DNA of 44,387 bases from a bacterium (GCA_024226235.1 JAAELW010000204.1:1-44387), one strand, 5' to 3'; shown: positions 1 to 9,098, counted from the first letter of the stretch. Notes: generated by a model not told the origin, from the letters alone. A program made the numbers and translations.

Positions 1-347
1 CGTTCTTTGAGCACCTGTTTTCCAAGATTCATGGCTGCACGACTGCGATCGCATCCTGCAATATCATTACGCCTTATGAGTACCTCCCGGATGGAACAAC
101 AGGCGTACCAGGCCCACTAGTGCAGGGCCACTTCTTGCAGATTTCGGGGCTGGTGGATCCGACTGCGTTTCCTCAAATCAAGCGGCAACCGGGGGCAGAC
201 CTGGGAGATTCAGCATACTATCAAGACGTCTACGCGGTCTGGGCGCCGGTGGGTGTTCCGGAGCCGATGACGCTTAGCCTTCTGGCGTTGGGCATTCTCA
301 TGTTCCGGACGGATAGGACGAGAAAGCTGGATTCGAGCGCCCGATAG
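1..347 (+). CDS. PEP-CTERM sorting-domain protein, C-terminal part
   Basis: The frame is open from the left edge (first full codon at base 3) to TAG at 345-347, so only about 114 C-terminal residues are visible. The end has the layout of a PEP-CTERM sorting signal: the motif VPEP, then a hydrophobic stretch (MTLSLLALGILMF), then a basic tail (RTDRTRK). In the family such proteins are exported, processed by an exosortase and linked to the surface or exopolysaccharide. No exosortase gene lies in this window. The visible ectodomain (two Cys, Gly/Pro-rich) is not recognised. The residue after VPEP is Met where Ala or Ser is usual, which is tolerated. Start and full domain content are unknown. Confidence 0.72.
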   Translation, partial: FFEHLFSKIHGCTTAIASCNIITPYEYLPDGTTGVPGPLVQGHFLQISGLVDPTAFPQIKRQPGADLGDSAYYQDVYAVWAPVGVPEPMTLSLLALGILMFRTDRTRKLDSSAR

Positions 348-378
348 GGTTCAGGCCGAATCTTGGCTTGTGGTGCGC

Positions 379-750
379 CTATGGCGCGAAGCTCGAGCGC
401 GCCTGGATCCCCCAGTGGCCCCCCACTCTGGTCACGACCCAGATAGCCCGGTGGGTTGCATAGCGGGAGCCGTCCTCCAGGAACCGGCTGAAGGCCACGT
501 CGAAGTGAACCTTGTCGGCTCCCTCATGGATCACCTCGGTACGGTCCAGGGTACTGTGGTGCCAGCCTTCAACACTCTTCAGGGCTGCAAAGGGGGTATT
601 GAATTCCTCGGGCGCTTCGATCACCCGTACCGAACCGCTCGCAATTCGTACGTGTGGGAAGTTCAGTGCCTCGCGAATACGCGCATCGTTCTCGGCGTTG
701 AAACCTTCGAAGAATGTCTCGATCGCACGAACAGCCTCTTCAGCAGACAT
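379..750 (-). CDS. SnoaL/NTF2-like protein
   Basis: A 123-residue cytosolic protein without signal peptide. It opens with an amphipathic helix (MSAEEAVRAIETFFEGFNAE), and its length and aromatic pattern fit the NTF2-like/SnoaL-like cone fold, with a C-terminal strand ending in GIQARSSFAP. Members are small enzymes (isomerases, cyclases, dehydratases) or ligand binders, and the exact substrate cannot be read here. An AGGGAG Shine-Dalgarno lies about 7 bases before the ATG. It is downstream of the exported-protein gene on the same strand, with a 135-base gap, so co-transcription is possible but not shown. The family call rests on length and sequence pattern. Confidence 0.68.
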   Translation of the reverse strand: MSAEEAVRAIETFFEGFNAENDARIREALNFPHVRIASGSVRVIEAPEEFNTPFAALKSVEGWHHSTLDRTEVIHEGADKVHFDVAFSRFLEDGSRYATHRAIWVVTRVGGHWGIQARSSFAP

Positions 751-885
751 CTCGAACTCCCTTCCCCTATTGGTGCATTCACGGAGTCGGCGCGTCAGGG
801 CCTGTTGCCGTAGAGCGCCACGCTGGACAGCTTCGACTCGCGACGGTTCCGTCCAAGGGCAAAGCCATCCTTCCCACGATTCCCA

Positions 886-2121
886 TTACCGATGGTTCAA
901 GAAGCTCGAGAACTCCTGTTGATGGATTCCCGTAGCCAGGATCGCATTGAACCGAATACCGATCTCTTCGATCAGCGCGGGGGTTCCTTCGGTCGTGAAG
1001 CCGTCGATTCTCTCGGCAAACACTGAAAGGTTGCGCAGCTCTGGGTTGTACCAGAGCCGGAAACGCCTGCCCGAAGCGTCGTAGCTGGTCGCGTCCGGGT
1101 CGTTGGGATCACCATAGGTCGGGGCAACGCGCTGCGCGGCAAACTCCGTCTCGATCAGCTTCCGCAACGGCTCCGTGAGCCCCGGCCCAGCCGGATGCAG
1201 CTTGTACTCCACTTCGCCGCCATGGCGATGCCTCAGCCGGCCCTGCCAGGGAAGCGCGGATATAGGCTGGACCACCTCGATCCGTTCGACACCGCGCGGA
1301 TCACGCTTCCATTCGAAGTAGTGGTCGATCCATTCCGGCGTAGCATCCCAGACCGACCTGAAATGCAGAGCGTTACTGTCGAACGGAACTGCATACACGC
1401 GACCGGTTGCAATCTCGAACATCACGAGTGCGTATTCATACATTCGATCCACGGTTCGACTGCCCACCAGAACCATCTGCGTCCTGCCCGGCGAGAGGAT
1501 CTTGACTTCCTCATCACCGGCATTGAAGCCTCCGAGCTCCTGCACAGTCGTTGCATAGGAAAGCCGCAGGTGAGTGAATTGAAGCGTATCGAGATCGAGC
1601 ACGACACTTCGACCAAGCAGCAGGAGCCGGCCACCATCCAGCGCGCGCGATTCAGTGCTCGAATCGCGAATCGTCACGGATCGCTCCGGGCCCGGCTGGC
1701 CCTCTGCCTCATCGAGCCACTGCCACCGGAGGATGTCGGAGCTCGGCGACACCACGGTCTCCACGACGATCTCGTCGTGGACTTCGCTGATCAACCAGGC
1801 CCCTCTCGTACCCACGAGCACTGTGGGCCGCGGCGCGCCCGTGAGAGCAAGGGCGTCCCAGAACCGATCGGTCCTCGCCTTCGGTTCGCCCACTGCGACG
1901 GGCTTTCCATCATACAGCACGCGGTATTCCGTAACGGTCATTCGACTAAAGGGATTGCCGCTGAGATTCGGAAAAGCACCGGAAGAGATCCGGCGATCTC
2001 TCGCCTCGATCGTCAAGGGGCCAACTGTCGTCAGGGTTGGATCGGTGGAACAACCCTTCCCGGCGAACAGAGCGGTGAACAGAGTGAGGAGCTTTCCGAG
2101 CATGACCAACCTACGCATCAC
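886..2121 (-). CDS. Exported (lipo)protein of unknown function
   Basis: A 411-residue protein starting at GTG 2121 (an ATG follows at once). Residues 1-25 are a basic start plus hydrophobic core ending at GKGC-STDP. That could be a poor lipobox (Lys at -2 is unusual) or a signal peptidase I site. The mature part has about 380 residues of mixed beta character with Trp-rich segments, ending FNAILATGIHQQEFSSFLNHR. The last third resembles the layout of periplasmic beta-rich proteins, but no family is recognised. It is transcribed away from the phosphotransferase gene across a 312-base divergent spacer. Confidence 0.72.
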   Translation of the reverse strand: MMRRLVMLGKLLTLFTALFAGKGCSTDPTLTTVGPLTIEARDRRISSGAFPNLSGNPFSRMTVTEYRVLYDGKPVAVGEPKARTDRFWDALALTGAPRPTVLVGTRGAWLISEVHDEIVVETVVSPSSDILRWQWLDEAEGQPGPERSVTIRDSSTESRALDGGRLLLLGRSVVLDLDTLQFTHLRLSYATTVQELGGFNAGDEEVKILSPGRTQMVLVGSRTVDRMYEYALVMFEIATGRVYAVPFDSNALHFRSVWDATPEWIDHYFEWKRDPRGVERIEVVQPISALPWQGRLRHRHGGEVEYKLHPAGPGLTEPLRKLIETEFAAQRVAPTYGDPNDPDATSYDASGRRFRLWYNPELRNLSVFAERIDGFTTEGTPALIEEIGIRFNAILATGIHQQEFSSFLNHR

Positions 2122-2433
2122 GGCGGCTAGTGTAGTTCATCTGCATCAACGTACTGAGCACGCCGGGGGTCGCCGCGAACCGGAGGGTGAGTCATCTGGG
2201 GATAGGAAATTCAGGCTGCGTTCCGGCTGCAATCTCGAGCACTTACGCGATCGTGTGCAACAAACATGATAGCAAATCCGCGTCACATCTTCCGCGTTGA
2301 TTTTGTCTTTGTGTCAGCCACAATGCCCGCTCTCTCGAACCTTGCGTTCCTGATGGGGGCGCAGTCCGGCCGTCGAGCCCGATGCCGCGAACAAGGAGCG
2401 GGTCGCAGCCGGAAGACTCCGAGGATGGTGGCC
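2122..2433. other. Divergent intergenic spacer, 312 bases
   Basis: This lies between the exported-protein gene (minus) and the phosphotransferase gene (plus), and is less GC-rich than its surroundings around 2240-2330. An in-frame ATG at 2266 would add 56 residues to the phosphotransferase, but the extension is Arg-rich and uninformative, and a GAGG fits the ATG at 2434 better. No hairpin with a T-run and no convincing -35/-10 pair was found. It presumably carries both promoters. Confidence 0.5.
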
Positions 2434-3618
2434 ATGCAGGTCGTGAAGAGTGGGGCGCACCAGGCAAGATCGGATTTCCCTATTCGTGCGGAGGAATTGA
2501 GCAGCGAGTGGCTGAATAGCGCGATGCGTACCGCGGAATCGCTACCCGCGAGCGCAAAGATCACAGGGCATCATTGGGAGCGAATCGGGGACCAGGGCTA
2601 CACCTCCGAGGTAGTACGGGTCCATCTGCAATACAACGAATCCGATGCGTCACTTCCGGCGACCCTTGTGGCCAAGTTCGCAGCAACTCGCAGCCGAGTT
2701 CGCTCCACGTTCGTCACCGGTGGCTACTACGAACGTGAGGTCCGTTTCTACCAGACGCTCGCAGATGATCCGGGAATCCCGATTCCGAAATGCCATGCCG
2801 CGGAGTGGGACCCGAGAAGAGGGCGGTTCGTACTGCTGCTCGAGGACCTCGGTCACTGCAGGCTGGGCCGTGTCGGATCTGCCAAGGACGTGGAACTGGC
2901 GATTTCGCATCTGGCTGGCTTTCACGCGCGTTGGTGGGGTGATGCGTGGCTGAAGCAGAACCCCTGGATCACGAACAGTTCGGATCCCACCTACAGCAGC
3001 GGTCGAAGGCAGTTGCTCGAGGGCGTGTTGACAGCGGTCGAGACCCGCCACGCAGACGTCACGCCTGGCATCGTGCTCGAGGCGGCCGCGCAGATGATCG
3101 ACCTCTGGGATCAGGTGACACCTTCGGTCACAAGCGTGTTGACGCTCTCTCATGGAGACTTTCGTCCCGGTCAGCTCTTCTTCGCCAGCGAAAAGGGTGG
3201 CCGCTTCACCGTTTCGGATTGGCAGACCCTGTCGCTGAACTCGCCTGGTTCCGATCTCGCCAGAATCGTGGTCACGGGTCTGGGCATCCAGCAGCGGCGT
3301 TCGATGGATCGGTCGCTGGTGAGCCACTACCACGCAAGGCTCATGGCCGGCGGCGTCCGGGATCTCGATCTGGACTCGCTCTGGTTGCTGTTCCGGCTGG
3401 CCCTCTTGGACATCGTCGTGAGTCATCTGACCACTCTCTTGATCGTAGATGCAAGGGGAGATGAAGGGATTCTGCGTCTGGGCGATTCAGCCGATGAATC
3501 TCTACCACGAGCGAAGCGCATGGAGGTGTACTTCGCACAGCTCGCCGCGGCCCTCGGCGACTACGAGATCATCGAACTCGTGCGGCGCCAGGGCAGGCGC
3601 GCTATCCAGCTGTCATGA
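2434..3618 (+). CDS. Phosphotransferase, APH/ecdysteroid-kinase-like fold
   Basis: Protein-kinase-like small-molecule phosphotransferase of 394 residues from ATG 2434. This start was chosen because GAGG at 2421-2424 is 9 bases upstream. Visible landmarks are a putative ATP-binding Lys in ATLVAKF (about residue 81), a conserved Glu region YYEREVRFY (about 99-107), a hinge LLLEDLG (134-140), the catalytic loop HGDFRPGQLFF (240-250) and the metal-binding DW pair in SDWQ (261-264). The Asn usual five residues after the catalytic Asp is Gln here, which is atypical. The family is the APH/choline-kinase superfamily, nearest in style to the ecdysteroid kinase-like/DUF1679 group; the substrate is unknown. 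The stop codon overlaps the start of the DUF3604 gene (ATGA), so the two are translationally coupled. Confidence 0.86.
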   Translation: MQVVKSGAHQARSDFPIRAEELSSEWLNSAMRTAESLPASAKITGHHWERIGDQGYTSEVVRVHLQYNESDASLPATLVAKFAATRSRVRSTFVTGGYYEREVRFYQTLADDPGIPIPKCHAAEWDPRRGRFVLLLEDLGHCRLGRVGSAKDVELAISHLAGFHARWWGDAWLKQNPWITNSSDPTYSSGRRQLLEGVLTAVETRHADVTPGIVLEAAAQMIDLWDQVTPSVTSVLTLSHGDFRPGQLFFASEKGGRFTVSDWQTLSLNSPGSDLARIVVTGLGIQQRRSMDRSLVSHYHARLMAGGVRDLDLDSLWLLFRLALLDIVVSHLTTLLIVDARGDEGILRLGDSADESLPRAKRMEVYFAQLAAALGDYEIIELVRRQGRRAIQLS

Positions 3619-5867
3619 AGAGAATGCTCTTCGCGGTGCTGCTGCTCGCCGCCTTCTTGGTCCTCCTGGCCTTGGCGGCTGGCCGGGGCTGGTTCGGCCA
3701 GCACGAGGGGCCGGGAATCGTGACCAACGTCCCGATCCCCAGCGAGCTCCTGACGAAGCGAGATGCGGAGCGCAGCGGGGCTTCACTCAGCCTCGACGCA
3801 CCAACCGACAAGCAGGTTCTCTTCGGCGACCTGCACGTACACACCACCATCTCGGCCGACGCTTTCCTCTTGGGCCTCCCCATCCTTTCTGGCGAAGGCG
3901 CACACCCTCAATCCGACGCGTGCGACTTCGCGCGCTACTGCTCAGCGCTCGACTTCTGGTCGATCAACGATCATGCCGAGACCTTCTCCCAGACACACTG
4001 GGAGGAGACCATCGAATCCATCCGACAGTGCAACGCTGTCGCGCACGACCCCGATGACCCCGACGTGGTGGCGTTCCTCGGTTGGGAGTGGACCCAAAAG
4101 AGCCCGACGCCCGAGACCCACTTTGGCCACCGCAACGTGATCCTGCGCCACACGGACGACGCGCGAATTCCGACGCGTGCGATCGGAGCCGGACAGCCCG
4201 AACGAACCGCCAGCTCCATCGGACTCCTCCCTCGCGTGGGCTTCATTGCGATGGCACGCGACCAACGAAGCCTCGACTTCGCGCGCTACTTCCAGGAGAC
4301 CGACCTCCCGATCTGCCCCGAGGGCGTCCCAGTGCGAGACCTCCCTCTCGACTGCCGGGAACTGACCACGACTCCGGCCGAGCTCTACGCCAAGCTCGAC
4401 GACTGGGGCTTCGACTCGATCGTGATTCCCCACGGCACCGCGTGGGGGTCGACCGCACCACCCGGATCCACCTGGGACAAGCAGGTCGGCACCGAGAACG
4501 ATGATCCCAACCGACAGACGCTCGTCGAGGTCCACTCGGGCCACGGAAACTCCGAGCAGTGGCGCCCCTTCGACGACGTCGCGATCGAAGCCGACGGCAG
4601 CTTCAGCTGCCCCGGCCCTCAGCCCGGCTACCTTCCTTCCTGCTGGCGAGCGGGTGAGATCATTCGGCAGCGCTGTCTCGACGCGGAGGAGTCGGCCGCG
4701 GAGTGTGAGAAACGCGCCGTAGAGGCGCGACAGTTCTACCTCGAGGGCGGAAAGAGGGGCTATCTCACTGTGCCCGGATCGGCCGCAGAAGACTGGCTCG
4801 ACGCCGGCCAATGCAGCGACTGTTTTCTCCCCGCCTTCGACTACCGCCCCAAGATGTCCGTCCAATACATGCTGACGCGTCGCAACTTCGACGTCGCAGA
4901 GGCACCGCCCGGGCGGCGCTACGGATTCATCTCCTCGAGCGATGTACACACCGCCCGACCCGGTACAGGATACAAGGAGATCAATCGGCGCGAGAACACG
5001 GAGGCGTCAGGTCCGCGCCCCGGTGCGCTGACGGCACTGCTCGACCGCGGAGAGCCCATCCCACGCGCCCGAAGGGCCGAGCGATCGGCGATGCCCTTCA
5101 CCGACCGCGACACCGAGCGTGCGATCTCCTTTCTCACCACGGGTGGGCTCGTGGCCGTACACGCCGAGGGCCGCAACCGTGACTCGGTCTGGGAGGCCCT
5201 CGAGCGCCGCGAAGTCTACGGCACCAGCGGCGACCGAATCCTCCTCTGGTTCGACCTGCTGGGCGAAGAGGACGCACCCCCCTTGCCCATGGGATCTGAC
5301 GTCATCCGGTCGACAACCCCCCGCTTCCGCGTTCGGGCCGCCGGAAGCCTCACCCAGAAACCCGGCTGCCCCGACTATTCCGGGGAAGCTCTTGGCCCGA
5401 AACGCCTGCACGACCTCTGCCGAGGTGAATGCTACAACCCGGGCGACGAACGGCGCCGCATCACCCGCATCGAGGTGGTTCGCTTGCGGCCTCAGAGCAC
5501 TCCCGACGAACCTCTCTCCCAGCTCATCGACGACCCTTGGCGCATCCTTCCCTGTCCGGACGACCCGGCCGGCTGCACGGTCGAGTTTGCAGACGAGACA
5601 TTCACCGGGGATGGCCGCCACAGCGTCTATTACGTGCGCGCGATCCAGGAGCCGACCGAGGCGGTAAACGGTGGGGGCCTGCGCTGCGCACGTGACGAGC
5701 GAGGCAACTGCATCGAGGTGACACCCTGCCGGGCCGAGCCGTACGAAGACGACTGCCTTGCCCCTATCGAAGAGCGCGCCTGGTCCTCGCCGATCTTCAT
5801 CGACTGGTCCGCCTCACCCTCCGCGCCTGAATCAGTACCTCGCGAAAGGCCTGCAGTGGGATCCTAA
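3615..5867 (+). CDS. DUF3604 family protein, membrane-anchored
   Basis: A 750-residue protein. Residues 1-22 form a hydrophobic signal anchor. The core begins at LFGDLHVHTTISADAF (about 69-84), the metal-ligand HxH signature of PHP-like hydrolases found in DUF3604, followed by DFWSINDHAE (113-122), further His motifs (FGHRNVIL, VEVHSGHGN) and FISSSDVHTARPG near residue 440. Many Cys residues (CSDC, CRGEC, CPDDPAGC) suggest disulfides in a periplasmic protein. DUF3604 is common in marine bacteria next to sulfatases and catabolic genes, and its reaction is not established. The ATG overlaps the phosphotransferase stop. The gene converges on the sulfatase gene with 23 bases between them. Confidence 0.86.
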   Translation: MKRMLFAVLLLAAFLVLLALAAGRGWFGQHEGPGIVTNVPIPSELLTKRDAERSGASLSLDAPTDKQVLFGDLHVHTTISADAFLLGLPILSGEGAHPQSDACDFARYCSALDFWSINDHAETFSQTHWEETIESIRQCNAVAHDPDDPDVVAFLGWEWTQKSPTPETHFGHRNVILRHTDDARIPTRAIGAGQPERTASSIGLLPRVGFIAMARDQRSLDFARYFQETDLPICPEGVPVRDLPLDCRELTTTPAELYAKLDDWGFDSIVIPHGTAWGSTAPPGSTWDKQVGTENDDPNRQTLVEVHSGHGNSEQWRPFDDVAIEADGSFSCPGPQPGYLPSCWRAGEIIRQRCLDAEESAAECEKRAVEARQFYLEGGKRGYLTVPGSAAEDWLDAGQCSDCFLPAFDYRPKMSVQYMLTRRNFDVAEAPPGRRYGFISSSDVHTARPGTGYKEINRRENTEASGPRPGALTALLDRGEPIPRARRAERSAMPFTDRDTERAISFLTTGGLVAVHAEGRNRDSVWEALERREVYGTSGDRILLWFDLLGEEDAPPLPMGSDVIRSTTPRFRVRAAGSLTQKPGCPDYSGEALGPKRLHDLCRGECYNPGDERRRITRIEVVRLRPQSTPDEPLSQLIDDPWRILPCPDDPAGCTVEFADETFTGDGRHSVYYVRAIQEPTEAVNGGGLRCARDERGNCIEVTPCRAEPYEDDCLAPIEERAWSSPIFIDWSASPSAPESVPRERPAVGS

Positions 5868-5890
5868 GCAAAGGCGGGCCTGTTCGAAGC

Positions 5891-7756
5891 CTACGGGCTC
5901 GCGCGTTCGACCTCTTCCCGGAGGGCGTCGAGGCGCATCTCCAGGTTCTCTCTCAGAGGTGCATGCGCCGCCGAGTTGGCCAGATCAACGAGTTCCTCCG
6001 GGTCGGCCGACAAATCGTAGAGCTCTGCCGGAAGCCCCTCGAAACGAATCAGCTTCTCCCGGTCGGTGATCAAGGCCTGGGATGTAGGCGTCGGATACCA
6101 CGGCTCGAAGAAGTACGTGTAGAGGAATGCATCGCGCCAGACAACGTCGTCTTCTGCCAGTAGAGGCAGGAGGCTCCTTCCCTGCATTGCATTCGGTACC
6201 GGAATGCCGGCGAGCGACAGCAAGGTCGGAGCCACATCGATGTTCGCGACGATGTGATCGTCGCGTGAACCCGGCGGAGCGCTCGAGCCCGGCCAACGAA
6301 CCAGGAAGGGGATCCGGATCGAGGTCTCGTAGGGCCAGCGCTTGTCCACCAACCCCTTCTCGCCCCACTGGTAGCCGTTGTCGCTCGCGTAGATCACGAA
6401 GGTATTCTCGGCCAGGCCCCATTCGTCCAGTGCGTCGAGGACCCGGCCGATCTGACGATCCATCGACACGATGGCCTCGCTGTAGCGACGGATCAAGACG
6501 TCCAGCGGATCCACGTTGAGATGGGTGTACTGCGCGTGGGTCATGTGGATCCAGGGCTGGGCACCGGGAGGAAGCGGAACGTGTACATCCGCATAGCGCC
6601 CCCTTTCGGGTTCGTCCGGCGTGAAACCTGCGTGCACGCTCTTGTGGGACAAGACCAGCACGAAGGGTTCTCCCGGGGCGGCACGCATCCATTCGAGGGC
6701 TCGGTCGGTCAGCTCCTCGGCGATGTATCGGGTTTGCGATGGCTCTTCCGTGCCATTGACGACCAGCGGGCACCACTCGTAGATGCCCTGGCCTCCCATG
6801 TTCGTGAACGTGACGAAGTGGTCCAAGCCCCGGAGGACGGGAAGGTTGCCGGGCATATGCCATTTGCCGATGAAGGCGGTCCGGTATCCCGCGGGCTTCA
6901 GGTACTCGAGGAACGTGCGGTTCTCGTTCGACCAGGGCGTGAAATTGTTCCACACGCCATGATGGTGCGGATACATCCCCGTCAGGAAGCTGGCTCGCGA
7001 AGGCGAGCAGAGCGAAGACGTGACGTAGGCACGCTCGAAGTGCACACCTTCGCGTGCGAGGCGGTCGAGAGATGGCGTCTCGACGACAGGATGATCTTCG
7101 TAGCCGGCGAAATCGAAGCGATGATCGTCGGAGAGGATGAAGACGATGTTGGGTGGGCGGGCTTTCGGCGGTTGGATGCTCTGCGGATCCAGCGCACCGG
7201 GGAGCGAGCTTGGCATCGGGAGGAGATCCGATTGAAAGAGGGTCCGGTAGCCCTGCAAGAAGGGTTGGATGGAGGCGGGAACCATCGCAAAGCCGAGCAT
7301 GAGGCAGCCAATCAGCACCCACACGTGCTTCCCACTGGGCCGGGAACGGGAAGCGAACCTGCAAGCCAGATCGGCAATCGCGATGGCCAGGCCCATCAGC
7401 CAGAGATGGAAGACCTGGAAGGGCGAGGCGACCAACCACAACGCCTCGGCCACGCTATGCCAACGCAGACGGACACCGATCTCGGTCAGCCACCACAAGA
7501 ACGCCGGAACCAGTGACAGCAGGATCCGCATTCGCGCCACTTCGCCAGCCCGCCAGGACAGCGGGTAGAGCAGAAGCGGCGCTCCCACCAGGAGCGCGAA
7601 GTAGGCGTAGCCTGCCGCAATCACCGCACCCGCAGACATGCCAAGCCGGAGGCCGTTGTCCAACAGGTAGGCGAGCAGCACCAGCACGGCCGCGACCCCG
7701 AGCGCAGGAATCCACCTCTTGAACATGTTCGCGAGCATGGAACGGCCCCGTCCCAA
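5891..7756 (-). CDS. Sulfatase with polytopic N-terminal membrane domain
   Basis: A 621-residue type I sulfatase of the alkaline-phosphatase superfamily. The catalytic signature CSPSRASFLTG begins at Cys250, the residue converted to formylglycine by a maturase that is not in this window. Metal ligands are visible in FILSDDHRFD (Asp210/Asp211) and YASDNGYQWG. The first about 165 residues form four or five hydrophobic segments (near 17-34, 42-65, 76-95, 108-130 and 145-165), so the catalytic domain is membrane-tethered, unlike soluble sulfatases. The start at 7756 is the first of three nearby ATG/GTG options (others at residues 7 and 11). It is divergent from the acyl-CoA dehydrogenase across 155 bases. 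The substrate sulfate ester is unknown. Confidence 0.92.
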   Translation of the reverse strand: MGRGRSMLANMFKRWIPALGVAAVLVLLAYLLDNGLRLGMSAGAVIAAGYAYFALLVGAPLLLYPLSWRAGEVARMRILLSLVPAFLWWLTEIGVRLRWHSVAEALWLVASPFQVFHLWLMGLAIAIADLACRFASRSRPSGKHVWVLIGCLMLGFAMVPASIQPFLQGYRTLFQSDLLPMPSSLPGALDPQSIQPPKARPPNIVFILSDDHRFDFAGYEDHPVVETPSLDRLAREGVHFERAYVTSSLCSPSRASFLTGMYPHHHGVWNNFTPWSNENRTFLEYLKPAGYRTAFIGKWHMPGNLPVLRGLDHFVTFTNMGGQGIYEWCPLVVNGTEEPSQTRYIAEELTDRALEWMRAAPGEPFVLVLSHKSVHAGFTPDEPERGRYADVHVPLPPGAQPWIHMTHAQYTHLNVDPLDVLIRRYSEAIVSMDRQIGRVLDALDEWGLAENTFVIYASDNGYQWGEKGLVDKRWPYETSIRIPFLVRWPGSSAPPGSRDDHIVANIDVAPTLLSLAGIPVPNAMQGRSLLPLLAEDDVVWRDAFLYTYFFEPWYPTPTSQALITDREKLIRFEGLPAELYDLSADPEELVDLANSAAHAPLRENLEMRLDALREEVERASP

Positions 7757-7797
7757 TTGCCAGGGGCTCCCGCCGAGCCAGGAGAAGGTTGAAGTAT

Positions 7798-7827
7798 TTG
7801 ACAGGCAGGTAACACACTGAGTAATCT
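7798..7827 (+). promoter_or_regulatory. Candidate sigma-70 promoter for the acyl-CoA dehydrogenase
   Basis: TTGACA (7798-7803) matches the -35 consensus exactly. TAATCT (7822-7827) is a weak -10 at 18-base spacing. It sits 85 bases before the ATG at 7912 in an AT-richer patch of the divergent spacer. The -10 assignment is uncertain. Confidence 0.42.
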
Positions 7828-7911
7828 GATTTCGACATATTACCGGCTTCTACAGCAGGCGACCCGAGCAGCACCAGAGGGTCGAAGCCCAATCTCCAAG
7901 AGGATCACCCG

Positions 7912-9057
7912 ATGAGCCAGGACCCACTGAACTCCCCCGAGCATCAACTCTTTCGCGAGACGGTTCGCAAGTTCACCGAGCAGGAGCTCCGCCCGCGTGC
8001 TCGGGAGTTCGACGAAATGGGCCGCTTCGATACGTCCCTCTTCAAGATGATGGGCGACCTCGGAATGTTGGGCCTTCGCTACGACCCGAAATACGGAGGC
8101 GCTGGCCTCGACTGGTCGTACTCCGCGGTGATGTTCGAAGAACTGGGCCGTGCAGACAACGCCGGCGTCACGATGGGGATCAGCGTCCACACGGACATGG
8201 CAACGCCCTCCCTGGCCGAATTCGGAAGTGAAGAGCTCAAGCAGCAATTCCTCATTCCCTCGATCGCCGGAGAGATGATATCCGCAATCGCCGTGACTGA
8301 ACCGGATGCTGGCTCCGATGTCTCGGGCATCCGAACCCGCGCCGTCCGAGATGGCGATGATTGGGTGATCAACGGTTCGAAGATCTACATCACCAACGCG
8401 GCCACCGCAGATTGGCTCTGCCTGCTGGCGGTGACGGATCCCGACGCCGGATATGGAGGCTTTTCGCAGATCGTCGTCCCAACCTCGACGCCCGGCTTCC
8501 GGTATGAGTTGCTCGACAAGATTGGCAACTGGGGCTCGGATACGGGGCAGCTCTTCTTCGAAGATGTTCGTGTACCCGTGGCCTATACGATTGGCGAGAT
8601 CGGCCGTGGATTCCAGCAGCAGATGATGCAGTTCCAGGACGAGCGCCTGGTGGCCTGCGTGAGTTCGCTTGCTGGAAGCATGCTGCTCTGGGAAGAAACG
8701 CGCAGTTGGGCCGAAGAGCGCGTTCTGTTCGGCAAACCGCTCTCCAAGATGCAAAACACCCAATTCAAGATGGTGGAGCTGTATACCCAGCTCACGGCAG
8801 CAAAGGAGCTGGTGAACACTTGCGTGCGAAAGCGCGTCGCATTAGAAGACGCGACGAATCTGATTACGATGGCGAAACTCTTCTGTGGTGGCGTATGTCG
8901 CCGGGTTGCAGATGAGTGCATTCAATTCCATGGCGGCTACGGCTACATGAAGGAGAGCATGGCGGGCCGCGCGTTCGTCGACTCGAGACTGATCAGCATC
9001 GGCGGTGGCTCAGACGAGACCATGCTGTTCTACATGGCCAAGCAGCTGGGTCTGTAA
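7912..9057 (+). CDS. Acyl-CoA dehydrogenase
   Basis: A 381-residue FAD-dependent acyl-CoA dehydrogenase that introduces the alpha-beta double bond into an acyl-CoA. Motifs include AVTEPDAGSDVSGIRTRA (FAD/substrate loop, about 127-144), FFEDVRVP (about 217-224), RVLFGKPLSKMQ, and the C-terminal FAD contact FHGGYGYMKES. The usual catalytic Glu near the C-terminus (in a YEG-type motif) is Gly here (IGGGSDETM). The motif FQDERLVA (about 243-250) offers a Glu at the place used by isovaleryl- and long-chain acyl-CoA dehydrogenases, so the gene probably belongs to that subgroup. The ATG is preceded by AAGAGG. No ETF genes are nearby; substrate chain type is not readable. Confidence 0.94.
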   Translation: MSQDPLNSPEHQLFRETVRKFTEQELRPRAREFDEMGRFDTSLFKMMGDLGMLGLRYDPKYGGAGLDWSYSAVMFEELGRADNAGVTMGISVHTDMATPSLAEFGSEELKQQFLIPSIAGEMISAIAVTEPDAGSDVSGIRTRAVRDGDDWVINGSKIYITNAATADWLCLLAVTDPDAGYGGFSQIVVPTSTPGFRYELLDKIGNWGSDTGQLFFEDVRVPVAYTIGEIGRGFQQQMMQFQDERLVACVSSLAGSMLLWEETRSWAEERVLFGKPLSKMQNTQFKMVELYTQLTAAKELVNTCVRKRVALEDATNLITMAKLFCGGVCRRVADECIQFHGGYGYMKESMAGRAFVDSRLISIGGGSDETMLFYMAKQLGL

Positions 9058-9073
9058 CTTCGACGCTCCTTTC

Positions 9074-9098
9074 CCCCAGGGATTGGTCACGCCTGGGG
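9074..9098 (+). terminator. Hairpin after the acyl-CoA dehydrogenase
   Basis: CCCCAGG (9074-9080) and CCTGGGG (9092-9098) form a perfect 7-bp stem around an 11-base loop, starting 17 bases after the stop codon. The following bases are only mildly T-rich, so it is a candidate terminator or mRNA 3' stabiliser. Confidence 0.42.

Noticed and set aside
1195-2130. Long plus-strand open frame opposite the exported-protein gene
   Set aside because: Composition is Arg/His/Pro-rich with no family motif. The minus strand there has a signal peptide and coherent protein, so this is an antisense shadow.
3942-4949. Minus-strand 335-codon frame opposite DUF3604
   Set aside because: High-GC antisense frame without motifs; the plus strand encodes an unmistakable DUF3604 protein.
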